Of a stretch of 64,000 nt of DNA, positions 48,279 through 56,973 are shown one piece after another. The translations under genes were made by a program, and so were the position numbers. The notes under the pieces are model-generated. The model was not told the DNA's origin. It ran no database searches and saw only the letters and a program-made list of their open reading frames with translations. Source of the stretch: Thermoleophilales bacterium (lineage in GTDB: Bacteria; Actinomycetota; Thermoleophilia; Solirubrobacterales; 70-9); the NCBI GenBank assembly GCA_020636895.1, contig JACJWZ010000002.1:992001-1056000 (forward strand), read 5' to 3'. The stretch's first letter is position 1. Each line of letters starts with the position of its first letter.

Positions 48279-49145
48279 ATGTGCCGCCTCTTCGCCCTTC
48301 ACGCGGGACGCACCGACGTCCGCGCCGAGTTCTGGCTGCTCGACGCCCCCGACTCGATCGCTCGCCAAAGCGAGAGCAACGCCGACGGTTACGGCATGGC
48401 GAGCCTTACCTCGGCCGACGGCCTGATGCTGATCCGCAATCCGGTGCAGGCGGTGTCGTCGAGCACCTTCGAGGGCTTGTCGAGATGGGCGAAGGCGTGC
48501 CAGTACCTGGTCCACCTCCGCTACGCCGACACCGGCTCGGTCGGCCTGCAGAACACCCATCCCTTCTTCCAGGACGGCCGCGTGTTCGCGCACAACGGGG
48601 TCGTCGGCGATCTCGAGAAGCTCGACGAACGGCTCGGCGACGCCCGCTGGATGATCAACGGCGAGACCGACTCGGAGCGCTTCTTCGGCCTGATCACGCT
48701 GTCTATCCGCGAGGCCGGCGGCGACGTCCGCGCCGGGATCACCGCGGCGGTGAACGAGCTCGCCAGCGATTACGAGCTCTACAGCCTCAACTTCATCATG
48801 GCCACGCGGGGGCACCTGTGGGCGTTCCGCTACCCCGAGCACAACCCGCTCCACGTCCTCCAGCACGACGGCGGCTGCGCGCTCGAGGCCGACAGTTCCT
48901 TCGGCAACATGAGCCTGCACACAACCGAGGCGGCCGCGGAGCCGCTCGTGCTCGTCTCGAGCGAGCAAATGGACGACTCCGGCGCCTGGGAGGAGGTGCG
49001 GCCGGGTGAGCTCATCCACGTCGGGCCCGACCTCGAGCTCGAGCGCGAGGTGGTGGTGGACGGGCCGCCGACCCACCAGATGGTCCTGAAGGGAACGGCC
49101 GCCGAGTCGCAGGCATACGAGCGGGACGAGGCGGCCGCGGCCTGA
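48279..49145 (+). CDS. Class II glutamine amidotransferase domain protein
   Basis: 288 residues, leaderless (TAGGCT 48265-48270, 8 nt before ATG). MCRLFALHAGRTDVRAEFWL begins with the N-terminal Cys2 nucleophile of Ntn hydrolases once Met is removed. NADGYGMASL, VHLRYADTGSVGLQNTHPF, FAHNGVVGDL and INGETDSERFFGLI are the glutaminase signature segments of the YafJ/DUF-type stand-alone amidotransferases. Releases ammonia from glutamine; the acceptor domain is not part of the chain. A close paralogue follows. Confidence 0.85.
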   Translation: MCRLFALHAGRTDVRAEFWLLDAPDSIARQSESNADGYGMASLTSADGLMLIRNPVQAVSSSTFEGLSRWAKACQYLVHLRYADTGSVGLQNTHPFFQDGRVFAHNGVVGDLEKLDERLGDARWMINGETDSERFFGLITLSIREAGGDVRAGITAAVNELASDYELYSLNFIMATRGHLWAFRYPEHNPLHVLQHDGGCALEADSSFGNMSLHTTEAAAEPLVLVSSEQMDDSGAWEEVRPGELIHVGPDLELEREVVVDGPPTHQMVLKGTAAESQAYERDEAAAA

Positions 49146-49176
49146 GCGCCCGTGGGCCGTCGCTAATCTCAGGTGC

Positions 49177-50040
49177 ATGTGCCGACTGTTCGCGCTCCAC
49201 GCCGGTGACGAGGACGTCACCGCGCAGTTCTGGCTGCTCGACGCCCCCGACTCCCTCGCCGTCCAGAGCGAGCGCAACGCCGACGGCTACGGGCTCGGCG
49301 CTCTCAGCGCCAACGACGGGCTGATCCTGATCAAGAACCCGGTCAAGGCGGCCGCGGGGCGAACCTACGAGCGCGTCGCACACGCCTTCGGCGGCAGCCA
49401 GTTCCTCGCCCACATCCGCTACGCGAGCAACGGTGAGCCGCAGGTGCAGAACACGCATCCGTTCGCGGCGGGCGGCAGGCTCTTCGCGCACAACGGCGTA
49501 CTCGGCGACCTCGACAAGATCGAGGAGAGCCTCGGCGACTACAACGTCCTCGTCGCCGGCGAGACCGACTCCGAGCGCTACTTCGCCTTCATCACCAAGG
49601 CGATCCACGAGGCGGGCGGCGACATCGAGGCCGGCATCACGGCCGCGGTCCGCGAGCTCGCCGCCGGCTACGAGCTCTACGCGATCAACTTCCTGCTCGC
49701 CACGCGCGGGCACATCTGGGCTTTCCGCTACCCGGAGCAGAACGAGCTCTACATCCTCGACCGCGCCGCGGGCGGTCCCGGCGGTGGCGATGCTCTCGAG
49801 CACCAGAGCGAGGCGAAGACGCTGACGCTCAAGCTCGACGACGGCTCCGACCGCCCGGTCGTGGTCGTGGCCAGCGAGCGGATGGACGACGACCCGGGCT
49901 GGGAGGAGGTCGGCGTCGGCGAGCTCGTCCACATCGGCCCAGATCTCTCGATCGAGCGAAAGACGATCGTCGAGGGTCCGCCGGCGAAGCTCATGCAGCT
50001 GCACGGCAAGGCTTCGACGTCGCAGAAGCAGACGACGTAG
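49177..50040 (+). CDS. Class II glutamine amidotransferase domain protein, paralogue
   Basis: 287 residues, leaderless (TAATCT 49164-49169, 7 nt). MCRLFALHAGDEDVTAQFWL and the same later motifs (NADGYGLGALS, FAHNGVLGDLDKIEE, VAGETDSERYFAFI) show a tandem duplication of the preceding gene; overall the two are clearly homologous but diverged, with an insert DRAAGGPGGGDALEHQ near residue 190-205 in this copy. Only 2 bp separate it from lipA, suggesting co-transcription. Confidence 0.85.
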   Translation: MCRLFALHAGDEDVTAQFWLLDAPDSLAVQSERNADGYGLGALSANDGLILIKNPVKAAAGRTYERVAHAFGGSQFLAHIRYASNGEPQVQNTHPFAAGGRLFAHNGVLGDLDKIEESLGDYNVLVAGETDSERYFAFITKAIHEAGGDIEAGITAAVRELAAGYELYAINFLLATRGHIWAFRYPEQNELYILDRAAGGPGGGDALEHQSEAKTLTLKLDDGSDRPVVVVASERMDDDPGWEEVGVGELVHIGPDLSIERKTIVEGPPAKLMQLHGKASTSQKQTT

Positions 50041-50042
50041 CC

Positions 50043-51068
50043 GTGGCCACGCCGCCGCTCGAGACTCCGACGGCACCGGCTCCCGCGAGCGCCGGCGACG
50101 AGGCTGGGCGCGACGGCGAGCGCGAGCACAAGACCCGCTCACGCGCCCGCCCCGGCGGGATCGCGATCGAGAAGGTGGAGGGCCTCCCCTTCCGCGGCCA
50201 GCGCAAGCCGCCGTGGCTGAAGGTCCCGGCGCCGGGCGGACCGAAGTACCGCGAGCTCAAGAAGCAGATCGAGGGCGAGCGCCTGCACACGGTCTGCGAG
50301 GAGGCGAACTGCCCCAACGTCGGCGAGTGCTGGGAGCGCGGCACCGCGACGTTCATGATCCTCGGCGACACCTGCACCCGCCGCTGCGGCTTCTGCAACG
50401 TCAACACGGGCAAGCCGACCTGGAACGACCCGCTCGAGCCGGCGCGCGTCGCCCGCTCGGTCGCCCAGATGGGTCTCAAGCACGCGGTCATCACATCAGT
50501 GGACCGCGACGATCTCCCCGACTACGGCGCGAGCGCCTTCGTCGGCGTCATCCGCTCCATCCGGATGCAGGCGCCGGGCTGCAAGGTGGAGGTCCTGACC
50601 CCCGACTTCCGAGGCCAGGAGATGCCGCTCGCCAAGGTCATCGCCGAGAAGCCCGACGTCTTCAACCACAACTGCGAGGTGGTGCCGCGGCTCTACCCGA
50701 TGGCGCGCCGCGGCTCGCAGTTCCTGCGCTCGGCGCGGGTGCTGAGGAACGCGAAGGAGATGGGCGGCCCCGAGGTGATCACCAAGAGCGGCCTGATGGT
50801 CGGCCTCGGCGAGAGCTTCGACGAGCTCGTCGAGACCTTCGGCATCCTCCGCGAGCACAAGGTCCAGGTGCTGACCGTCGGCCAGTACCTGCGCCCGACC
50901 GAGCGTCACCTCCCCGTCGTCCGCTACTGGGAGCCCGAGGAGTTCGACGCGCTCGCCGCCGAGGCGCGGAAGATCGGCTTCGAGTCGGTTGCAGCAGGAC
51001 CGCTCGTGCGCTCGAGCTACCACGCGGACGAGAGCGCCCGCGAGGCGCTCGCCGCGCGGGCGGGCTGA
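50043..51068 (+). CDS. lipA: Lipoyl synthase
   Basis: 341 residues from GTG 50043. Radical-SAM enzyme that inserts two sulfurs into octanoyl-lysine. Auxiliary cluster C-x4-C-x5-C is CEEANCPNVGEC; the radical-SAM cluster is CTRRCGFC; the C-terminal Ser ligand of the auxiliary cluster is in RSSYHAD. KVLTPDF-type VEVLTPDFRGQE and NHNCEVVPRLYPMARRGSQF also match. Completes lipoate assembly with LipB (9488) for E2 (7101), though 40 kb away and in another operon. The N-terminus has about 35 low-complexity residues ahead of the usual start. Confidence 0.95.
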   Translation: MATPPLETPTAPAPASAGDEAGRDGEREHKTRSRARPGGIAIEKVEGLPFRGQRKPPWLKVPAPGGPKYRELKKQIEGERLHTVCEEANCPNVGECWERGTATFMILGDTCTRRCGFCNVNTGKPTWNDPLEPARVARSVAQMGLKHAVITSVDRDDLPDYGASAFVGVIRSIRMQAPGCKVEVLTPDFRGQEMPLAKVIAEKPDVFNHNCEVVPRLYPMARRGSQFLRSARVLRNAKEMGGPEVITKSGLMVGLGESFDELVETFGILREHKVQVLTVGQYLRPTERHLPVVRYWEPEEFDALAAEARKIGFESVAAGPLVRSSYHADESAREALAARAG

Positions 51069-51114
51069 CGACCGCGGGGCGGGCCCCGCCGCCAGCGTGA
51101 CCAACGTGACTAGC

Positions 51115-52344
51115 ATGCCGCAGAGACTCTCCGTCACTCTCATCTTGGTCTCCCTCGCGCTGGCGGCGTCAGCGGGCAGCGCCGCTGCCGTCAGCTCATC
51201 GGAAGCCGTTGACCTGCTGAATGCTCAGCGCGTCTCCAACGGGATTCCGCCGATGACCCTGAGCTCATCCCTGACCGAAGGGTGTGAGGCACATGACCAG
51301 TACATGGAGCTGAACGGCGGCCTGGCCCACGGCGAGAAGCCGGGAATGCCGGGGTACTCTGAGGCGGGCGCCGGGCAGGGCGCCTATGCCTTCCACGCCG
51401 AGGTCCTCGCGTACGACGACTACGCGCCTGGCCACAATCCCTGGGAGTCCGCGCCGATACATCTGCTGTTGATGCTGCAGCCATCGAATACATCGGCAGG
51501 CTTCGACCATGCCACGTACAGCTGCATGAGATTCCGCCAAGACGGACGTGATTTCGACTCGACTCCGCAGCCCATCTTCTTTAGTTATCCCGGCCCTGGG
51601 CAGTCGATCTACAGGGCGGAGACGGCATTCGAGATCCCCTACGTTCCGCAGGAGTTGGTCGGCATTCCCGCCGACGCAACAACAGGGCCCAACATTCTCG
51701 CGTTCGCGAACGGGGCGACCCCGGGCGGATCAGCTTGGTTCGAATCGCAGAGCGCGAGTGTGACGGGCCCCACGGGGATGGTTGATGCTCGGCTCGTCAA
51801 CAACGACGTCGCGCATGCGGCCGGCGAGACGGGCTACTTTGGCAACAGCGCGGTCGTCATTCCCGCCAAGCCACTTGAGGCCGACACCCGGTATCTCGTT
51901 CACGTGCACTGGAAGGAGCACTGGAGCGGCCTGGAGTACGACCAAGAGTTCGCGTTTACGGCAATCGACGCGGACTCCGGCGAAGGGCCCAGGCGCGGCA
52001 CGGTGAACTTTCAGGGGCGCCCACGGTCGGGCGCTGGGACCGTGAAGCTCCGCTTTCTCCTCCATGACGGCGCACCGTGGCGGCTGCAATACGTGAAGCT
52101 CCACGGCGCCCCTCTCAGATGCGCTGGTGGACGACACCGCGTCTCGCTGAAGGCGGGGTCGGCTGACGTGAATTCGGACGGTGCATTCGCACTCAAGGCA
52201 CGGGCACATGGAGGAATCCTCCGAGCAACCGGCGCCATAGACGCGCGGGCGACTCGCGTGCGTGCAAACGTGCGGGCCTCGCACGTCCAAGTGGCCGGCG
52301 AGCGATGCAGTCTGCGCAGGACGCGAATCGTCCTGACGGACTGA
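51115..52344 (+). CDS. Secreted CAP/SCP-domain protein
   Basis: 409 residues from ATG 51115. Signal peptide to about residue 25 (VSLALAASAGSAAA). Residues about 28-150 are a CAP (SCP-like) domain: VDLLNAQRVSNGIPPMTLSS with CEAHDQYMELNG and HNPWESAPIHLLLM, HATYSCMRF. The middle third is a beta domain (AETGYFGNSAVVIPAKPLEA), the rest a basic beta module (SGAGTVKLRFLLHDG). Third codon positions are visibly more A/T-rich than in neighbours, a sign of later acquisition. CAP domains are often secreted lipid-binding or peptidase-like; no enzyme activity is clear. Confidence 0.78.
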   Translation: MPQRLSVTLILVSLALAASAGSAAAVSSSEAVDLLNAQRVSNGIPPMTLSSSLTEGCEAHDQYMELNGGLAHGEKPGMPGYSEAGAGQGAYAFHAEVLAYDDYAPGHNPWESAPIHLLLMLQPSNTSAGFDHATYSCMRFRQDGRDFDSTPQPIFFSYPGPGQSIYRAETAFEIPYVPQELVGIPADATTGPNILAFANGATPGGSAWFESQSASVTGPTGMVDARLVNNDVAHAAGETGYFGNSAVVIPAKPLEADTRYLVHVHWKEHWSGLEYDQEFAFTAIDADSGEGPRRGTVNFQGRPRSGAGTVKLRFLLHDGAPWRLQYVKLHGAPLRCAGGRHRVSLKAGSADVNSDGAFALKARAHGGILRATGAIDARATRVRANVRASHVQVAGERCSLRRTRIVLTD

Positions 52345-52474
52345 CGCCGATGCGGACGCCGACTTGCGCCGAGCAGTGGCGCTTGCCGGAGTACACCGCC
52401 AGCCGGGAGTCTGAGTCCGAGATTTCAGTCGCAGATGCCTCGCTGCGCCTCCCTCCCACTACGCTCCCCGCGGC

Positions 52475-53332
52475 GTGATCCCGCTCAAGGACAACGTCCA
52501 CTCCCCGACCTTCCCGGTCGTGACGGTGGTGCTGATCGCGCTCTGCACGCTGATGGGGATCTGGCAGCTGACGCTCTCCGACAGCCGGGCGAGCTCGCTG
52601 GAGCTGTCGATGGCCGGAGTGTCCGAGCGCGACGCCTTCACGATCGAGCACGGCGCGGTGCCCTTCCGCCTCGCCCACCCCGGGAGCAAGTGCGGGGTGA
52701 CGGCCGAGGACATCGTCTGCGGCAAGGGCGCGCTCACGACCGAGGAGGGCAGCGAGCTGATCCGCGTACCGGACGACCTCGACAACCCGGCCTGGTGGAC
52801 GACGCCGTTCACCTCCATGTTCATGCACGTCGACTTCCTGCACTTCCTCGTCGCGATGCTCGGCCTGCTCATCTTCGGCCGCACCGTCGAGGCGACGATC
52901 GGACGGGCGAAGTTCCTGCTCCTCTACCTGCTCAGCGGCATCGCCGCGATCTACCTGCAGGTGCTCTGGGACCCGAACGCGACCGGGCCGATCATCGGAG
53001 CGGCGGGAGCGGTCGCGGGGGTGATCGGCTTCTACGCTGCCTCCTACGCCCGCGCGCGCGTCGTCGGGCTTGTGGTCGTGCCGCTGTTCGGCACGCTCGT
53101 CGAGATTCCCGCCTACGCGATGATCGTCGCCTGGTGGCTGCTTGAGCTGGTGCCCGGAATGGGACGCCTCGTGACACCCGATGTCGCCGACGAGACGATC
53201 ACCTACCTCGCTCATCTCGCCGTCTTCGCGATCGCCGCGGGTGTCGCGCGTCTAGCGGTCCGCGAGACGCTGCCGTTCGAGCGGGGCGAGTCGGCGCCCC
53301 GTCCCGAGCCCAGGGAGGCCGTCCATGGCTGA
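52475..53332 (+). CDS. Rhomboid-family membrane protein lacking the catalytic serine
   Basis: 285 residues from GTG 52475 (TACGCT 52460-52465, 9 nt upstream). Six membrane segments with the rhomboid layout: HVDFLHFLVAMLGLLIFG in TM2, GPIIGAAGAVAGVIGFY in TM4 and TYLAHLAVFAIAAG in TM6. The TM4 motif is GAAG instead of GxSG, so the nucleophile is Ala177; the TM2 Asn (GlpG Asn154) is Ala127; the TM6 His (His247) remains. The L1 loop (about 40-110) is long and carries two cysteines. It is therefore most likely a pseudoprotease that binds or steers membrane proteins. Next two genes overlap it in a row. Confidence 0.85.
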   Translation: MIPLKDNVHSPTFPVVTVVLIALCTLMGIWQLTLSDSRASSLELSMAGVSERDAFTIEHGAVPFRLAHPGSKCGVTAEDIVCGKGALTTEEGSELIRVPDDLDNPAWWTTPFTSMFMHVDFLHFLVAMLGLLIFGRTVEATIGRAKFLLLYLLSGIAAIYLQVLWDPNATGPIIGAAGAVAGVIGFYAASYARARVVGLVVVPLFGTLVEIPAYAMIVAWWLLELVPGMGRLVTPDVADETITYLAHLAVFAIAAGVARLAVRETLPFERGESAPRPEPREAVHG

Positions 53333-53522
53333 CCGGCGCCGGGCGGTCTTCATCGCCTCCGCCGTCTTCTTCGTGATCGTGCTCGGAGCGCTGTCGGTGG
53401 TCGCCTTCGCCACGGCCGAGCTCAACTTCGCAACCGTCGTCTTCGCCGTGATCACGCTCTTCGTGCTCGGCGCCGTCATCACCGCGATCGTCGAGGCGAT
53501 CCGCACCCCACCGGGAGGGTGA
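53325..53522 (+). CDS. Small two-helix membrane protein
   Basis: 65 residues, ATG overlapping the rhomboid stop by 8 bases. Two hydrophobic segments (about 8-28 and 34-55: FIASAVFFVIVLGALSVV and FATVVFAVITLFVLGAV). Its stop overlaps the next start by 4 bases. Tight coupling with a rhomboid-like protein suggests a shared membrane role, which is inference. Confidence 0.7.
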   Translation: MADRRRAVFIASAVFFVIVLGALSVVAFATAELNFATVVFAVITLFVLGAVITAIVEAIRTPPGG

Positions 53523-54148
53523 GCGCGCTGGCCTCCACCGGGAGCGAGGCGAACGACGAGGCAGCACCGCGGCTCGCCGCCGCCGGGATCGCGGCGCTGT
53601 TCCTGGTCGGCGCCGTCGGCGGGCTGATCGGCGACATGTGCCACGTCGAATCGGGGACGACCACCTACCTCGAGGACCCGCTCCCCTACGTGTGGAGAAG
53701 CCAGCTCTGGTTCCCGCTGATGGTGGGCGCCGGGACCGCGGCGCTCGGGTGGATCCGGGTGCGCCTCGCGACCTCGGGAAGCGGGGACGAGCGCGGCATG
53801 ACCGAGGGCTTGCGCGACGCCGTCGCGATGATCGCCTCGGTGATCGCCCTCTACGCGCTGACCGCGCTCGTCCGCGGGGAGCCGCAGCCGGCCGCCGTCG
53901 TCATCTGCTGGGCGGTGGCGGCGGTGATCGTCGCCCGCTGGGCGCGAGGACCGGCCGATCTCGTCTGCGCGGCGATCGCGGCCCTCTTCGGAGTGACCTC
54001 GGAGATCGTCCTCGCGGCCGCCGGTGTCTTCGAATACGCCGGCGACATCGCCCGCTTCGCCGGCGTCGCGAGCTGGCTCCCGGCCCTCTACCTCGCCTAC
54101 GGCGTCGTCGCTGGGAGGCTGGGGCTGATCGCCGCGCGGATGCGGTGA
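53519..54148 (+). CDS. Multi-pass membrane protein, unknown
   Basis: 209 residues from GTG 53519. Hydrophobic segments at about 19-38, 65-81, 97-117, 125-141, 146-168 and 178-203. HVESGTTTYLEDPLPYVWRS and WLPALYLAYGVVAGRLG resemble the INSIG/DUF2878-like proteins only weakly. Third gene of the rhomboid operon. No motif gives an activity. Confidence 0.65.
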   Translation: MSALASTGSEANDEAAPRLAAAGIAALFLVGAVGGLIGDMCHVESGTTTYLEDPLPYVWRSQLWFPLMVGAGTAALGWIRVRLATSGSGDERGMTEGLRDAVAMIASVIALYALTALVRGEPQPAAVVICWAVAAVIVARWARGPADLVCAAIAALFGVTSEIVLAAAGVFEYAGDIARFAGVASWLPALYLAYGVVAGRLGLIAARMR

Positions 54149-54189
54149 CGGACTGAGGGGAGCGCGGCGAGGCGACCGCGGCGCGGCTT

Positions 54190-54780
54190 TCAGCGAGCGC
54201 CGGCCGGAACCGCAGACTCGCCGGTGATAAGCCGCGAGAGGCCCGCGCCCCAGCGCTCGGCGCGGTCGAGCTCGCCGTCGGCCAACGGGCCGGTGGCCTC
54301 GTCGACGAAGAAGCTGTTGGAGTCCGCCGCCAGCACGTAGCCGCGCCTGCGCAGGCGCTTTGCGATCGCACGAGCGGCTGAGCCGGAGATCGTCACCGAG
54401 CGATCCATCCTGGTGTCGAAGGCCGCAGCGCGGCGTCGTTCCCCGTGCAGGCCGGAGATCCAGGTGCGCAGCGTCGGCTCCACGGTCACGGACGGTTCTA
54501 GGTCGGCACCGGTCTCAACCCCCATCTGGATCGCTGCCTTGCGGCTCATCGAGCTTGCCATCCCGTGCATGTGCGTCGGCCCGCCGACAACCAGGAGGTC
54601 TGCGGCGGCGACATCGGCCGGATCGACCAGATGGACCGGAGCGACCTTCACCTCAAGCCCGGCCGAGAGGCCGCGCGCGATCCCCTCGGCGACCGCGTGG
54701 CTGTTGCCGAACATCGACTCGAAGACGACGAGCGCACGCTCGCCCCCACCAACAGTGCGAACCGTGTGCATCGCTTCCAT
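54190..54780 (-). CDS. Flavodoxin-fold protein
   Basis: 196 residues from ATG 54780, chosen because TAGCGT on the minus strand (54788-54793) lies 7 nt ahead. FMN phosphate-binding loop ALVVFESMFGNSHAVAEGIA and the second flavodoxin loop VGGPTHMHGMASSMS are clear. The family binds FMN and carries electrons or signals; many actinobacterial copies are stress-linked. The C-terminal RLRRRGYVLAADSNSFFVDE is the usual last beta-alpha unit. Partner unknown. Confidence 0.85.
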   Translation of the reverse strand: MEAMHTVRTVGGGERALVVFESMFGNSHAVAEGIARGLSAGLEVKVAPVHLVDPADVAAADLLVVGGPTHMHGMASSMSRKAAIQMGVETGADLEPSVTVEPTLRTWISGLHGERRRAAAFDTRMDRSVTISGSAARAIAKRLRRRGYVLAADSNSFFVDEATGPLADGELDRAERWGAGLSRLITGESAVPAGAR

Positions 54781-54949
54781 GCCGAGGACGCTACGCGCGG
54801 GCGCCCTGGGCTCCATCCGGCGCGATCACCGACGAGCCTCCGTGGTCACTGCGGGGACGGGGCGCGCGTGACTGAAAAGTTCCACTTTCGACACACAATT
54901 GGCACACCTAGGCCTTGAAGCGGCGCAGCCGCACGCGTAGCTTCGACGC

Positions 54950-55369
54950 ATGGCGCCGACCAAGCAGAAGGGGGACATGGCGGAGCTCCGAGTCGCAAGC
55001 GACCTCGTGCGTCAGGGCTACCGAATCGCGCTCCCTTTTGGCGAAGACTGCGACTTTGACCTCGTCTTGTTGCGAGATGAGCGGTTCGAACGAGTGCAGG
55101 TGAAGTACGTGACGTCGAATGGCCGCGTCGTGCAGATCGGCTGCAGCTCAAACTCACTCACCAACGGCAAGGTCATGAAGATCAAGCGCTACACCCATGA
55201 GACGATTGACTGGCTTGCGGCGTATGACGCGACCACCGACCGGTGCTTCTACGTTCCGGCGCACCTGCTCGGGGCGGGGATGAGGTTGATAAGTCTGCGG
55301 TTAGTCCCAGCGCTCAACAACCAGAAGCGGTTCACCCGTGACGCTGAGGATTTTGAAGTGGTGCGATGA
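54950..55369 (+). CDS. PD-(D/E)XK endonuclease-like protein (group I intron-type, PDDEXK_5)
   Basis: 139 residues, leaderless (TAGCTT 54938-54943, 6 nt). Nuclease core: Glu12 in GDMAELRVASDLVRQGYRIA, Asp37 in GEDCDFDLVLLRD and Q50-x-K52 in ERVQVKYVTS, which is E-D-QxK. This matches PDDEXK_5 nucleases, related to group I intron homing enzymes, which act on DNA sites. No intron is visible around it. Its stop lies 1 bp from the 3' end of a tRNA-Ala gene, and its codon use has more A/T at third positions than its neighbours, so it may have arrived with an element that used this tRNA end. Confidence 0.8.
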   Translation: MAPTKQKGDMAELRVASDLVRQGYRIALPFGEDCDFDLVLLRDERFERVQVKYVTSNGRVVQIGCSSNSLTNGKVMKIKRYTHETIDWLAAYDATTDRCFYVPAHLLGAGMRLISLRLVPALNNQKRFTRDAEDFEVVR

Positions 55370-55370
55370 G

Positions 55371-55444
55371 TGGAGCCAGTCGGATTCGAACCGACGGCCT
55401 TTCGCGTGCAAGGCGAACGCTCTAGCCAACTGAGCTATGGCCCC
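55371..55444 (-). tRNA. tRNA-Ala(TGC)
   Basis: Reads GGGGCCATAGCTCAGTTGGC at the 5' end; anticodon arm TTCGC-CTTGCAC-GCGAA (anticodon TGC); T-arm GGTTCGAATCC; acceptor 3' strand TGGCTCC and discriminator A. Position 3:70 is G:U, the main alanine identity element. No encoded CCA. The 3' end faces the nuclease gene. Confidence 0.93.
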
Positions 55445-55553
55445 AGAGACCAGATTCTAGGTCGCCACGCCTGTCGCTCCAAGTCGTGCACATCGCCACG
55501 CCCCGCTGTGCGAGGATCGGCACGCACCACGGAGGCAACGGGAGGAGAGACCA

Positions 55554-56873
55554 GTGGCCACGGAGACTCATTCGACGCGCGCGGATGGGCGCGGAGGGAC
55601 TGGCGGCGACGACCCGCGGGCTGCGCGGGCGAAGGTCTCGGACCTCGACGTCGTGCGCCATCACTTCGACCGCGCGTGGGACAGCCTCGGCTATCCGGAC
55701 GACATCCGCCAGATCTTCTGGGAGCCCTACCGCGAGGTCACCGTCCAGATCCCGATCAAGACGTCCGACGGGACGACGCGCGTGTACCACGGCTACCGAA
55801 TCCAGCACAACGGCGCGCGGGGCCCCTACAAGGGCGGCGTCCGCTTCCACCCTGAGGTCGACATCGACGAGGTGCGCGCCCTCGCGTCGATGATGACCTG
55901 GAAGACGGCGATCGCGGGCGTTCCCTACGGGGGTGCGAAGGGCGGCGTCGACGTCGATCCGGCCGACCTCGACGACGCGGAGCTGCAGCGGGTCGCGCGA
56001 GGCTTCATGGACAAGATCTCGAAGGTGCTCGGCCCGACCCGGGACATCCCGGCGCCGGACGTCAACACCAACTCGCAGGTGATGGCGTGGCTGATGGACC
56101 AGTACGGGAAGCTGCACGGGCACACGCCGGCGATCGTCACCGGCAAGCCGATCTCGCTCGAGGGCTCCTACGGTCGCGAGGCGGCCACCGGCCGCGGCTG
56201 CGTCTTCATGTTCCAGGAGGCGGCGCCGAAGGTCGGACTCGTCCCCGACGAGACTCGCTTCGTCGTCCAGGGGTTCGGCAACGTCGGCTCGTGGCTCGCA
56301 CGGATCATGCAAGGGCTCGGCGCGACGATGATCGGTGTCTCCGACGCGTTCGGGGCGATCCGCAACGACGCCGGCATCGATGCGCAGGCTCTCGTCCGCC
56401 ACCTCCACCACGAGGGCGGCAAGCTCGAGGACTTCCCTGCGGCCGAGCCCATCTCCGCCGGAGACCTCTACGAGATCCCCTGCGACGTCTTCTTCCCCGC
56501 GGCGCTCGGCGGCATGATCCACGCCGACAACGCCGACCTCCTCGACTGCAAGATGGTCGTCGAGGGAGCGAACAACCCGACCACGTTCGATGCCGACGAC
56601 ATCCTCATCGACAAGGGTGTCCTCATCGTCCCAGACCTGATGGCCAACGCCGGCGGCGTGGTCGCCTCCTACTTCGAGTGGGTGCAGAACCTCCAGCACT
56701 TCCGCTGGGACGAGAAGGAGATCAACTCGAAGCTCGGCCACATCCTCCGCCGCACCTTCCACGAGGTCGACCAACGCGCCGACCACGAGCAGCAGACGCT
56801 GCGGACCGCCGCGTTCGAGATCTCGATCGAGCGCGTCGTCGACGCATCACGGACGCGCGGCTACTTCGACTGA
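55554..56873 (+). CDS. gdhA: Glutamate dehydrogenase (Glu/Leu/Phe/Val dehydrogenase family)
   Basis: 439 residues from GTG 55554 with GGGAGGAGAG upstream. It interconverts 2-oxoglutarate plus ammonia with glutamate. K93 in GPYKGGVRFHP, K117 in MMTWKTAIAGVPYGGAKGG and K129 are the substrate and catalytic lysines; VQGFGNVGSWLARI is the NAD(P) dinucleotide fold; KSTNQ-type region NAGGVVASYFEWVQN closes the site. The length and motifs fit the hexameric glutamate enzyme rather than leucine dehydrogenase. Cofactor preference cannot be read. Confidence 0.92.
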   Translation: MATETHSTRADGRGGTGGDDPRAARAKVSDLDVVRHHFDRAWDSLGYPDDIRQIFWEPYREVTVQIPIKTSDGTTRVYHGYRIQHNGARGPYKGGVRFHPEVDIDEVRALASMMTWKTAIAGVPYGGAKGGVDVDPADLDDAELQRVARGFMDKISKVLGPTRDIPAPDVNTNSQVMAWLMDQYGKLHGHTPAIVTGKPISLEGSYGREAATGRGCVFMFQEAAPKVGLVPDETRFVVQGFGNVGSWLARIMQGLGATMIGVSDAFGAIRNDAGIDAQALVRHLHHEGGKLEDFPAAEPISAGDLYEIPCDVFFPAALGGMIHADNADLLDCKMVVEGANNPTTFDADDILIDKGVLIVPDLMANAGGVVASYFEWVQNLQHFRWDEKEINSKLGHILRRTFHEVDQRADHEQQTLRTAAFEISIERVVDASRTRGYFD

Positions 56874-56973
56874 GCGGGGCGGCGGTAGGCGCGGGCGGCG
56901 GCGGCGCGCTGGTCAAGCCGCGGCCGTAATCCCGGGGGGCGAGCGGCGGTGGAGAGGTGGCCGGTTAGGCGGA

